Shown in pieces: positions 1 to 17,951 of a DNA stretch of 64,000 nucleotides (the first letter of the stretch is position 1; the number at the start of each line of letters is the position of its first letter). A program made the translations under genes and the position numbers. The stretch covers positions 253,001-317,000 of the forward strand of contig NC_135553.1 of the NCBI RefSeq assembly GCF_964340395.1, given 5' to 3'. Below the pieces are notes generated by a model that saw nothing but the letters and a program-made list of their open reading frames with translations, made no database searches and had not been told where the DNA came from. This stretch comes from Glandiceps talaboti (taxonomy: Eukaryota > Hemichordata > Enteropneusta > Spengelidae).

Positions 1-12
1 AATTGAATTGAA

Positions 13-400
13 TTGAGTGTATGTGTGTGTGTGTGTATGTGTGTGTATGTATGTGTGTGTGTGTATGTGTATGTATGTGTGTGTATGTATGTATGTATGT
101 ATGTATGTATGTATGTATGTATGTATGTATGTGTGTGTATGTATGTATGTATGTATGTATGTATGTGTGTATGTATGTATGTATGTAATTGTGTGTATGT
201 ATGTGTGTATGTATGTATATGTGTGTCTGTGTCTGCATGTGTGATGTGTCTGCGAGTGCATGTGTCTGTGTGTCTGTCTGTCTGTGTGCATGTGCCTGTA
301 TCTGTTTCTGTCTGTCTCTGTGTGACTGCACACATGCGCACGCGTGCGTTCCGTGTGTATGTGTGTGTGCGTGCGTGCGTGAGTGCGTGTGTGCGTGATT
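13..400. repeat. TG/TATG microsatellite at window edge
   Basis: Nearly pure alternation of TG, TATG and later TCTG and TGCG steps. Open frames through it are simple Cys/Val/Met/Tyr repeats and are not genes. The composition drifts from TATG-rich to TGCG-rich toward the right end. Confidence 0.95.
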
Positions 401-506
401 GAAGAGATGGGGTGTCACTTTTTAGAAAATCCTTGTTCAGGCATTTATAGGATTCATAAAAGGATGTGTTAAATCCACCACCTCACTAAAGATGAACACA
501 TCTACC

Positions 507-1085
507 AACAAGCGACATATCAGTCAGAATAGCTCTGCTGGGTTTTTTTTTGTTCTTTTGTGTTTATTTTTGTAACATGTGTAGAAGTGGCTCTACTGTT
601 CAGCTCTTCCACTATGCAGTTTGTTTTAGCAAAGTAATAAAGTGGTGAATACTATAGAACACATTTCACACAGAAGTTGGTAAAATATTATAATAATTTT
701 ACAAAAATACTGTTTTTACCCCTAATTTGCATATTAATGACTCAGTCAATTTGTCTAGAAAAAACTCATCTCAAGACACCTACACAACAATTTCAACTCA
801 ATTAGCCCAGTAGTTTTGGAGAAGATTTTTGAAGCACTTTTACCAAAAATTCTATTTTTAGACCTAATTTGTATATTAATGACCCAGTCAATTTGTCTTG
901 AACAAAGTTATATCTGCTCATCCCAAGACACCTACACAACAAATTTCAATTCAATTGGCCCAGTAGTTTTAATGAAGAAGATGATAGTAGAAAAGTTGCG
1001 GGCAGAGGACAGACGAGGCGCTGACGGAGAATAAACCTAACTCTTACACTCCACACAGCTTTCACTGACAGCAGAGCTAAAAAAG
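507..1085. mobile_element. Short non-autonomous element A (Helentron/MITE-like)
   Basis: It shares both ends with a second copy at 52517-54417. The left end reads AACAAGCGAC followed by a GTCAGAATAGCTC motif. The right end reads CTGACAGC followed by AGAGCTAAAAA, an imperfect hairpin before an A run. The left end contains TAGCTCTGCTG, which matches the reverse complement of the right end, so the ends are subterminal inverted repeats. Inside, a module of roughly 110-145 bp is tandemly duplicated (719-825 and 860-973), each carrying a TATTAATGA box and a GCCCAGTAGTTTT box. No coding capacity is seen. The 3' hairpin and absence of a clear target duplication favour a Helentron-like assignment, but this is inference. 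Confidence 0.6.
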
Positions 1086-1221
1086 GATGTTCTAATTACC
1101 ATGTAAACATAGGGAAAACTATAAAGACTAATATACCATACACATTAGTGTGTAAAAGTTTCCATGTAAATATTCCTAGACAGTTCTTCGCAATCATACA
1201 CAATCTATTTTCTATTTATAG

Positions 1222-1725
1222 TTGTCATATGTGTTGTTGGACATCGTACTCTTGGAACTGTTTCCAGAATTAGAGGTGAGTTTAAGTGGAAAAGACAACA
1301 ATTAAACAGAACTACCTTATCAAATGTGCACTTGAAATTGTTTCATATTGGTTAAGTTTGTAATATGCTTTTTACAATGTGATATGTTTTAGTATACATG
1401 TGTCTGTGCTCTCAGTGTCTGCAGTTTATGCAAGTCAAGTTGGAGACACAAAATAAACACACCATATATTAACTTTGTACACTATCGATATTTTCATAGT
1501 AAATAAGCCTCCTTGCCAAATGTGTAAAACCTTGGCTAACAGTATAGCCACATAACAGGTATCTGTGGCTAACATATTCCCACTGCTAAGTATTTATATA
1601 TTTTATCGTTACTTGTCAGGATGATACTGCCATGGCAATTCCTGTGTTATTAAAAAAAAAGACTGATACAATTTCAACCTGTTTTGTCTTGACAGGAAAG
1701 AACAACTGTGAATCTTCAGACATGA
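1222..1725 (+). CDS. Possible last two exons of an unidentified gene
   Basis: A 54-nt block (1222-1275) lies between an acceptor-like TCTATTTATAG and a GTGAGT donor. It reads LSYVLLDIVLLELFPELE in the phase that fits. A second block (1696-1725) follows a TTTTGTCTTGACAG acceptor and continues in the same phase as ERTTVNLQT then a stop. The joined C-terminus is leucine-rich and helical, as in HEAT-type proteins, but I do not recognise it. Upstream exons would lie left of the window. Both splice sites could be chance, so this is a weak call. Confidence 0.2.
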
Positions 1726-1814
1726 AGACATAATGACAGAATTTCATGACTATTATTTGCTGATAATGTGTTGTAACAATACGGAGAGACTACTGCCAAG
1801 AGTCACAATTTTAG

Positions 1815-1847
<33 letters not shown>

Positions 1848-2070
1848 AGCAATATCATTGTACACTGATTTTAGTGTCATGCCATAAGATGTACTCTGCA
1901 TGTATTCTCCATTAGCTTTTGTACCAAACCAATGTTCTTGTTTAGTGACCAAAGATATATTTAAACTGGCTCTTTTTGGGACATTCAAGAAAAGTAGAGA
2001 GCAATATGAAAGACTAAAACTAGTCAGTACCTATTAACTGAGAAATTTACTGTCTCTTTGAGATTGCAAG
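1726..2070. other. Intergenic DNA with a short TG run
   Basis: Holds a (TG)n tract at about 1816-1844. If the preceding exon is real, this would be its 3' UTR. Nothing else seen. Confidence 0.5.
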
Positions 2071-2160
2071 ATAATAATAATAATAATGTTAGGTTCTTAT
2101 ATAGCGCTTTCCCACACCGTGATTAAAGCGCTTTACAATTATTACCCCTGGCTCGGATCA
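2071..2160 (+). repeat. Dispersed short repeat with AAT tail and GCGCTTT motifs
   Basis: An (ATA)n tract is followed by GTTCTTATATAGCGCTTTCC, then AGCGCTTTACAATTATTACC. The same sequence order occurs in the opposite orientation at 41347-41424. This identifies an interspersed family, probably MITE- or SINE-like, with a triplet tail at one end. Confidence 0.7.
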
Positions 2161-2182
2161 GAACGGCACTATTGTCCAAATG

Positions 2183-2546
2183 TGGCTTGGAGAAATATCA
2201 CTGTGGTTTTATGAAGTCATTGTCATCTAGAAGTAGCTTGGAGAAATATCACTGTGGTTTCATAATGCCATTATCATTTAGAAGTAGCTTGGAGAAATAT
2301 CAATGTGGTTTCATAATGCCATTATCATTTAGAAGTAGCTTGGAGAAATATCACTGTGGTTTCATAATGCCATTATCATTTAGAAGTAGCTTGGAGAAAT
2401 ATCACTGTGGTTTCATAACGCCATCATCATTTAGAAGTAGCTTGGAGAAATATCACTGTGGTTTCATAACGCCATCATCATTTAGAAGTAGCTTGGAGAA
2501 ATATCACTGTGGTTTCATAAAGTCATCATCATTTAGAATGATTTAT
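2183..2546. repeat. 51-bp minisatellite, about 7 copies
   Basis: The unit includes GCTTGGAGAAATATCACTGT and is 51 bp (17 codons), so a plus-strand frame stays open and reads a 17-residue repeat (SSLEKYHCGF then a variable tail). The array abuts the dispersed repeat on its left. There is no promoter, splice or homology evidence for a protein, so I treat the frame as a consequence of the unit length. Confidence 0.9.
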
Positions 2547-3025
2547 AACATTCCAGTGGGAGATGTGCAATCAAGAGAGTCTGTATCGTAAAGAGGTTGA
2601 GTGTTTAGCAATTTTTTTCAACATTTCTTTACTTTTGCTCATAGAGTTAGGGTCATAGAGGCTACTATGAAATCCCTCACTTTGAGGCTATTTGTCATTT
2701 ACTCACAGAAAATATTTTCCTATATTTGGCAGCTAATGTCACTAGATCCAAACCAAAGTACAGGCCGGGGCCAAGAAGTGTGGCCATTCATGGTAACTGT
2801 ACCCCTCTAGCTCTAAGCCAATTTCACAAGGACTAGATGGTGTTTTCTATCCCTCACTATATGGTAACTCAGAAAACCAAGTCTTTGTTATTTTGACCAA
2901 CAATGAAACATTCTGTTTGTCATTAGAGGGTATACCACGGTCTATGATGTTGGAGAGTATGACCACATTGTTTTCTCTAACAAATACCCAACCAAACTCC
3001 CTAGCTAATATACAATTTGTGTATG

Positions 3026-3104
<79 letters not shown>

Positions 3105-4715
3105 GCACCGCTCTAAACAGGGCTGGAAATTAACAGTAGTCCTGTGTCCACAGACTACCAATTCTTGTCATGGGGCTACCCCATAATATGGGACTATTGG
3201 TCACCATCTTTGGGCTACAACTTTCTGAAATTGGTAGCCTACTAGGACTATCAAATAGAAAAAAAGTTCATGTTTAGCTCTGACATACATATGTATTGAG
3301 CACTGTTTACTCCAACAGAGACATTTTACAGATACGGAGTTTATATAAATACATTTCTCCAGTCTTAACCTTACTACAAAATGGCCATATAGAGTTGGGT
3401 TTTTTTTAGCATTTGCTGCCTTGTGAAGTACTTTGTTTTTCATTTCATACATAGAAGTCCATAGCTCATCTGTTTAACTAAAGTAAACATTACTTTTGAA
3501 TTCATTTTGTGCACTTTGTAGTTTTCAGTCAAGGTGTGTAAGATTCACAGAACTTGTCAACGACCATTTCTTGTAGATTTATAAATAAAATTATTTATGT
3601 ATGAATGTTGTGTAAATATGAAGTAAAATAAAATATAATTATGTGGGTTTTTTGTGTGACGAGTCAAATTAAAATCTTATCAAACACCTTCAATTTGTTT
3701 TATGTTCTGTATTTCATGTGTACCCGTCTTCCAACTGCAGAAGGGTTTTTACGTTAATAGTAGAAACAGATAAACCATTCCTTGTGAAGATGCATCTACT
3801 TTTTATCTTTATGTGTGTGTGTGTGTGTCTCTAGCATTGCCTCCTCCAAATTCACCGTTTCAACTCGAAATTTTCTGACTTCATGCATATGGTTGGGTCT
3901 GACCGAGATAGCAGAGAATTGAGGCAAGTAGGTGGAGTGGAGACATACATTTGTGTAAATACTAAATGGCAATCTTTGCAGCAATTCATTTCCGTAGGAA
4001 TAATGATTTAAAATATTACCCTACACTTTATGACATTGCCCTATATTGTTGAGTAGCACAACGGTCTGAATGAGCTAGTCAATGACCCATAGGCAAGCAG
4101 ACATGATTGCAAGTTCGTTTACATACAAAGCGAGACAATTGTTTGGAGGACTGTGTTTTGGAGATGGCTCTTGTTTGATTAGATCTGTCACATATACTGA
4201 ACTATCCTGTGAAGATCCATGTTGTTGTTAGTGTATGACACAGTTTATTAGTAATTAGTATACATGTAATTGTTTCAAACTGCTTTTAGTACTGGAATCA
4301 CACACGCAGTATTTGTTCAGTGTATGTTTTAATCTCTATCAACAGAAGCTGACATGGGGGATAAAGAAGTACATTTCTAATTCAAGTGTGTACATGTGAG
4401 AGAGAAATATGACTGGATTGCATACACACAGTCTGTAAGGTATACCATGAAGGGGTGCCCTCACATCAGTCAACCCAGGCTTAACATTATAATGGATGGC
4501 AAGACAAAACTACTGGACATACATCAACTGGTATTGACTAATGAAATCAACAAAGCTTATGATGCTGTATTTCACTTCCAAACCCTCAAAAGTCAAAGAT
4601 GTGGGGGGTCTTTGCTGGTTATGTGTTTCAACTACTCCACAATGGCCCTTAGACTTGTATAGAATAACAATTTGATATGACTGTAAATAATTTTAATGAA
4701 TTTTGCTAAAAATAT
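2547..4715. other. Intergenic DNA with microsatellites
   Basis: Contains a (TA)n(CA)n block at about 3024-3101 and a short (TG)n at 3812-3828. A plus-strand frame at 4396-4662 (88 codons) has no recognisable family and no splice or coding support. Nothing else seen. Confidence 0.5.
4692..4697 (-). terminator. Candidate ATTAAA polyadenylation signal of RRS1
   Basis: On the minus strand ATTAAA lies about 19 nt past the RRS1 stop codon. The next AATAAA on that strand is several hundred bases further, near 4247. Either could be used. Confidence 0.35.
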
Positions 4716-11510
<6,795 letters not shown>

Positions 11511-11757
11511 TTTAATTAGACCCTTTAACTTTCTGAATATTTTCAAAAAAATAATTTCACGAAATGAATTTGGCTGTTTTATGATTTATGGAACAACTCA
11601 TGAATCGAAATGTCGTAATGATACAAAAAATACACCTAGTCACTTCAAAAGCGTTAACATAATTTTATGATCATATACCTATGAAAATAAAAAAGTTCGA
11701 TGGAGCTCATATCTCCCATCATGCACTACGTGATGGTCTCTTCCGTTAAAAGTCAAG
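11511..11757. promoter_or_regulatory. Divergent RRS1/RPL18 promoter
   Basis: Only 247 bp separate the start codons of RRS1 (minus) and RPL18 (plus), so both promoters must lie largely here or in the neighbouring 5' UTRs. A pyrimidine tract CTCTTCC at 11738-11744, 14-20 nt before the RPL18 ATG, could be a 5'-TOP transcription start as in other ribosomal protein genes. No TATA box is placed convincingly for either gene. Confidence 0.65.
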
Positions 11758-14700
11758 ATGGTGAGTGCTAAATGTATACAGTGCATCTGTGTTATTATCG
11801 GCTATCATCAGCCCCAATGCACTAAATCTCAATTTTTTAAATGAATAAAAATGTTCATTGATATATAAATGTTTTGTTTTGTTCAATATTTAGGGTATTG
11901 ACATCAACCATCGATACCAGCGAAAGGTTCACCGAACGAAACCTAGAAGCAAGGATGTGTACCTCAGGCTTCTCGTGAAGGTACGGTACGGGCAGGACAA
12001 TTCTGTCATAGTGTAGTTGATGATGGTGATATCGTTTGCGAAATTTACAAGGATTGAGACGGAAAATAAATAGTATTAGAAATAATTTTACTCGTCCAAT
12101 CGATTTGAATCAAATTACATTTTTGTAAATGCAATGTAGTATCAATTCATTAAACATTATTGAAATATGCAGTCACAAAATGGAGAAGGTACATAACACG
12201 CAACACACGTGTGGTGATGGGTTTATAGAAGTTTATCATTTCTGAATGCTCGTTTATACACTTTGATGTTCACCATCTTTCCGTCTCGCTTTCTCAGCTG
12301 TATCGTTTCTTGGCTCGCCGTACTACTGCAAAATTCAACAAGGTTGTACTGAAACGTTTGTTTATGAGCCGGGCAAACAGACAGCCACTGTCTTTGGCAA
12401 GATTGGTAAGTACTATAACAGATTGTGTATCTGTCATTTCCCTTCACTTCAAGAATTGTAACATCATGAATTCTTAGTTTTCCATTGCCCAGTTGACAGT
12501 AGAAATCAGTTGAAATCCTGACAGCCCCTGTCAACCTGTACTTAGTCCTGCTTGCATACGGAATAAGTCGCCCCTTCCTTCTCAGAGCTGCGTAGCTGCA
12601 ATAATTGTAGCGTTTGATGTGATTTTGAGGGCTTTTTCGTCTGTTTTTTGGACCTTTTTTCGTTCCGATGTTGAACCCGAATCAAACGCTTCAATTCCTC
12701 TAATGCAAATGCAAATAGACGAGACCACACTGAAAACGTGAGCGAGGGGTCAGCATACTACCCGTTTCAAACTGCTGCATGCCTTGGTACATTTGCCAAT
12801 TTTGACGGAATTGGAGTACCTCTGAACACTTCTTTGGTCTTGAAGACTCCGTAATTAATGTTGGCGTTAGGAAATTCCGATATTTTGCCAGGTAAGGCGT
12901 AATTAAGCAGAAAAGTCTGCCCAACTTTGCGATTCAGATCTGAATCGCTTCCGTCTATTTGCATTTGCGTTAGAGGAATTGTAGCATTTGATTCGGGTTA
13001 AATGTCGGAACGAAAAAAGGCCCAAAAACAGACGAAAAAGCCCTCAAAATCACATAAAACGCTACAATTATTGCAGCTAAGAGCTGCGAAGAGCCAGCCG
13101 TGAAACCTGGGCTTACCAGAAATGCTGATAACTAAAGAATTAAGACACCCTGTGGTTAAATGTTAGCAATAAATTGACTATTTAGTAATTTTACCTCACC
13201 GTGGCTACAAAAGTCCCCAGTTTGGAGGACCAAAAATTCCGAAATCACAAGCTCAATCATAATTTCAGGGTTCCACCTTATGTATGATGACCTAGTGGAC
13301 ATCCCGATCAAAAATGGTGGCGTTTGTAAGGTGGGACGTTTGAAATTACAACCGGAACTGGAAAAGTTCCAATTTTGACACTTTTTGGGATCTTACCAGC
13401 GACTACTAATGTCAAAGAGATGTAAAATAAGTACATATTCGATCGATTGCTCATATTTGATTGGTTGGTATGTAATTCTACAGTAATTGTGCGGAAGCAA
13501 TTTCCTTCTTTACTCGAAATAGGCTAAGTAGATTGTTTTTCACAGGGCAGTGTTGAGGGTCATGTCAGTAATCTAGACCCAGGCACCGTCTGCAAGCAGG
13601 ACTAACCTGTACTGTATTGGTATATGATATTCAAGTGAAAACTTCATGGTTATCAAAGGAATCTGACTTGTTATCGACATGTATCCAGGAGACTTTGCTA
13701 TCTGACTCCACATATTGGCTTGATATTATATGTTCTGGTGAATGACATTTTCTAGCCAAATAGCTAAGTCTGTGGGCTGCATGTATGAGGTAATTCTGTA
13801 CAAACAGAACTATGAGTGATACATGGTGCTAAATGTTGTATGTACAAACAGTGGTAAACCATAGCACAGATAAGTAAGAAACAGATCAGCAACGGGTATT
13901 GTTTTGAGATGTTGATAAGGGGATGGATTATGAGTTTGATCGTTGTCTCGAGTAGGCTACAAGGGTTTCCTTTGTTTCAAACATACACCAAAAGTTACCG
14001 AGTGACATGTGAGTTGCTCTTTGGGAACCATTGGTGTGTTTTTTTCCATAGCAACACTACATCCTCAGTAAAGGTCAAAGGTCTGAATGTGTAATGTTTG
14101 AGCGGAAGTGGAAATTTTTGTGAAAACAGTTTGAAAATCGAGTGAGATTTAATTGAGTTATTGCCTTTCAAAACTTACTTGTTAGGAATGGTCAAATTTA
14201 TGATTATATAATGAGCATATTTTAGTGAAAAGTGCAGAAATATGGGGGGGGGGGGGGGAAGTTACGCACTGAACGAGAGTTTATGCAGCTTGTCTGTGTA
14301 TTCTGACATGGTGATGAATTTACATTTATTGTCTATTGTTATGATTGTACATGTATTTTAGCAAGGGAGTATGTAAGCAGGCATGAGATAGTCAACTCAA
14401 AACCCATGTCATGTATAAACTGTTGGTATGTTCATATTCCTCGCGACAGTCGTCAGTCAAACAGCATCCAATGCATGTATTTTTAGTCGATTGAAATCTT
14501 AATGATTTTCTTGATAAGGGAATAGTCGTTATTTATTTACAACAATGTGGAAACAAGTGGAAACCCGGGAGTAGAAACAATGTGTTCGCCGTTTATTCCA
14601 TATGCCAATACGATATCCTGGTAAAATGATAATAAACAACTTATCCATGTATTACATGTATGTGTAGTTGTGCTTTGTTAATTTATGCAAGAATATGTTG

Positions 14701-17389
14701 AACCCAGGCAGATTCACACTTTGAAAATTATTTCCTTGACATTACTCAAGACTACCATTTGGATAATGGGAGAGGGCTCGTTTGCTAACCTGTTTCTTAC
14801 TTGTCTGTGACCATAAAAAGTGGAGTCCACTGGTAAACTGATTAGTGATGAACAATCTCACAAACGTCTATAACTGAACTGCTGGATGTGTTATGTGGTT
14901 ATGTTCTGTAGTCATCTCACATGGGGGGGGGGGGGGGGGTCTGGAAATATGTATAGGTATTGTAACATAATTGATATTGACAGTTTGAAATTACACACAG
15001 CTGTGTTGTGTATTCACATTGATGTTATCCTACAGTGTATTTTTTTCCACTACTGGAAATTGTTAATGATGTTCAATTATATCTTTGGTGTCTTTAGAAC
15101 CGACAAATGACTAAACCAGACCGTGAAGGTAAGACAGCTGTTATTGTTGGCACTGTGACAGATGATTTGAGGATATTGGAGATCCCAAAACTGAAGGTGA
15201 GTTTGCAAACCTGGGAGCAATGCAACTATGTTGTTATTTCTGTGGTGAGATTACAGTAGCTTCAAGAAACTAGGACAGACGCTATGCCCTCTAATGATAG
15301 CCAAATTTTGTTATTCTGGGTCAAAGTGATAAAAACTGGCATTTCTTGTGAGTCACCACGTAGTAAGAGATAGGGGAATTGTGTGCATCAGTGGTGTGTC
15401 AAATTGGCTTAAAGGGCACACTTGACGATACAACCAGAAACATACATTGTGGTATGTAGTACATAGTATAAAAAGATGATGCCATTATCTCGGCAATGTT
15501 GATGTCATCGCACTGTATTGTCCAAAGAATTTTAACTTGGGGGAAAATACACCACAGCATGGGGATTTCCAAGCCTGTCTATGTGATGTGTGATTTTGCT
15601 TTGCTTCTCACAAACCTGTCTATGATACTATCAAGTGAAGATGTTACTGTGATTTGAAAATACACTCTCAAAATGATTGGTTTGAATGGTTTGAATGGAG
15701 AATGGTAACTTTACATCAGACTATTTGATTCAAATGAAGTCATTATGTAAATATGCTTTCATTACTTGGATGAATTATACAGACGTTAACATTCACATAA
15801 TTTACACATAGGCTAATATTATGAAGAGACATTCTGATAACAGACATGGGGCATGGCTAATTTAATTGTTTGACACTGATAGTATCAAGTAGTTCATGAG
15901 AAGTGAAGCAAGATCACATGGTGATGTGGACAGGTTAAGGCTTTCCCCCATAGACTGAAACATATTTTCAGGGTTGGTAAACCTCAAGTTTGTTGGTCTA
16001 AAATTTGTGATGAGCTATCAGCACCCTTCTGTGAATAGGTGAATTAAAAGGTTAATGTCAGCATTGTATAAATGTAAAGATTTGATCCAAACACAAGGTA
16101 GAAAACTACCTATCGACATGTTACAATAAATGTCTCAGTTTGTTGAAACTAATCTCACTGCTATAAAAATTTATATCTAACACCTGAAAGGAAAGAAGTT
16201 TATCCCATTTTAAAAGACTACATCAACAATCCAGAAGAATGTCAATTTTGTATACACATACAATTGATATATAATTCAGTATATTAATTAGATGAAAATG
16301 ATTTGTTATATTCACTGATGCTGCAGTGTATTGTCAGAAGAAATGGTCTCCTGAATCCTCTTGAATGGCTACTCCAATAATGATTCATGATACTATCCTA
16401 TCAACTATGTGTATCCCCTTGGAATATATCAAAGTGTATGTCCTCAATAATAACAAACAGAATTGTGTCCAATCTTGTTCACTTCCCTAGTAACTTCAAT
16501 ACAGAGAAATATTTGCTTTCTATAGATAATGATATATCCTTACTATATACCTGAACTGAGTGATTATTTACTTTCATTATTCTCATACATTTTGTATGCT
16601 TCTGAAGTTGCACATGACGGCTGTACATGACTGAATTTTCTAATGTGTGGATTCTATCAGTGGTATCAGATAGACTATTTTACTCTGTCTAAAAAAAAAC
16701 AAGATGAGAGTTCAAATCCGTAACTTTGACACAATTTTAGGATGCAGAATCAACAATAAGTAAAATATGATTTGTCTATTTCCAGGTTTGCGCTTTGCAC
16801 GTTACAGACAGAGCTCGTGCTCGTATTCTGAAAAGTGGTGGAGAGATCATTACTCTAGACCAGTTGGCTCTTAGGGCACCAAAAGGACAAAACACAGTTC
16901 TCCTCCAAGGTTTGTGTACTGATCAGATATAACCTTCCCATCATAATGATGACACAGATTTTATTTTCAAGGAATGGTTCAGTAGTTTTGATTGGGTGTT
17001 TACAGAAGAAGAGAAAATACATTGTCATAGGGAAAAATATTTAAATTGGATTTTACCTAGCAAAAAAGTGAATATGCAAGTAATCACACTGTCAAGTATT
17101 TCATCGATTGAAAATACATGAAGTAGTTATAAATCTGATATTAAACCAGTATTTATTTAAAATTCTCAATGTTTCAAACGTAAATGGATAAAGGTCGAAA
17201 GTAAAGTACTAAATATACTACATTTCCTTTCTTTTACCATCAGGTCCACGAAAATCTCGCAAAGTGTACAGACACTTTGGTAAGGCACCAGGCGTTCCAC
17301 ACAGCCACTCTAAGCCATATGTACGTGCCAAGGGACGCAAATTCGAAAAGGCTCGTGGTCGTCGTGCAAGCCGTGGATACAAGAGTTAA
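11758..17389 (+). CDS. RPL18: Large-subunit ribosomal protein eL18 (RPL18)
   Basis: eL18 is a structural protein of the cytosolic 60S subunit. Six coding exons: 11758-11760, 11894-11980, 12298-12405, 15098-15196, 16786-16909, 17244-17389. All have GT-AG borders and phases agree. They total 567 nt, giving 188 residues, the same length as human RPL18. The first coding exon holds only the ATG. Recognisable blocks: [123 protein letters not shown] and [10 protein letters not shown]. Exon 3 is easy to miss because a longer 103-codon minus-strand frame (12223-12534) overlaps it. Intron 3 (2.7 kb) carries a foldback element and two poly-G tracts. I looked for box C/D snoRNAs in the introns and found none I could defend. 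Confidence 0.98.
12582..13092. mobile_element. Foldback element with ~140-bp inverted arms (RPL18 intron 3)
   Basis: The left arm (12582-12722) and right arm (about 12950-13092) are reverse complements over about 140 bp with few differences. Shared blocks include TAGCTGCAATAATTGTAGCG, GATTTTGAGGGCTTTTTCGT and TGCAAATAGACG. A spacer of about 227 bp has no convincing coding potential. It is a non-autonomous DNA element of the foldback/MITE type. Target duplication is not clear. Confidence 0.8.
13093..15097. other. Rest of RPL18 intron 3
   Basis: Holds two poly-G tracts, at about 14244-14258 and 14922-14939. No gene, RNA gene or further repeat family recognised. Confidence 0.5.
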
Positions 17390-17429
17390 AAATATACAGC
17401 TGTGATCCTGTATTATTCACAAAATATTA

Positions 17430-17435
17430 AATAAA
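17430..17435 (+). terminator. AATAAA polyadenylation signal of RPL18
   Basis: A canonical AATAAA about 40 nt after the RPL18 stop codon, matching the short 3' UTR usual for ribosomal protein genes. Confidence 0.75.
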
Positions 17436-17734
17436 ATCAGGCAATTTTGACGAGAACTAAAGAATGATGATGTGTTTGTAACTTGTATAGACATAGTTTA
17501 TAGATCTGTACAGAATGATTGACAGCTTGTTTATATGTATGCAGTTGACTTGGGTGTGTCAGTGTGTGTAGTAACAACAAAAACACTAAACCTTCAAGAG
17601 TATAAAACGAAATCTGTAAAAAAAAAATATTACAGGGCTAGTAAAATAATATAAGAGCTGTGATTGTATCATAAACATTGCATGATTGATATGGCATTAG
17701 TTATACAATTGTATCAAGTTAGAGTGAGAGTGAA

Positions 17735-17951
17735 TGTGAATTGGAAATACGCTAGGAATATCCAAAAACTAAAAGTCAATTAGAAATACACTAGAACCTT
17801 GGAGGAACTAGAACTCATACTGTCAATTGGAAATATGCTAGCAATATCTGAGAACTCATACTGTCAATTGGAAATACGCCAGGAATATGACAACTCATAC
17901 TGTCAATTGGAAATACGCTAGGAATATCTGAGAACTAATACTGTCAATTGG
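17735..17951. repeat. 41-bp minisatellite, left part
   Basis: About five imperfect copies of a 41-bp unit reading CAATTGGAAATACGCTAGGA then ATATCTGAGAACTAATACTGT. The same unit resumes at 19128, so the array is split. Confidence 0.85.

Noticed and set aside
4396-4662. 88-codon plus frame upstream of the RRS1 3' end
   Set aside because: No family resemblance and no convincing splice sites. It may be chance.
12223-12534. 103-codon minus-strand frame
   Set aside because: It overlaps RPL18 exon 3 (12298-12405, plus), which gives exact eL18 sequence with matching splice phases. The minus frame is a shadow.
11981-15097. Apparent loss of the eL18 LYRFLARRT exon
   Set aside because: At first no exon was seen between exon 2 and the GKTAVIVG exon, suggesting a pseudogene. 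It was found at 12298-12405, and the total of 188 residues is complete.
16910-17243. Box C/D snoRNA in RPL18 intron 5
   Set aside because: ATGATGA occurs near 16945, but no CTGA box follows at a suitable distance and no terminal stem was seen.
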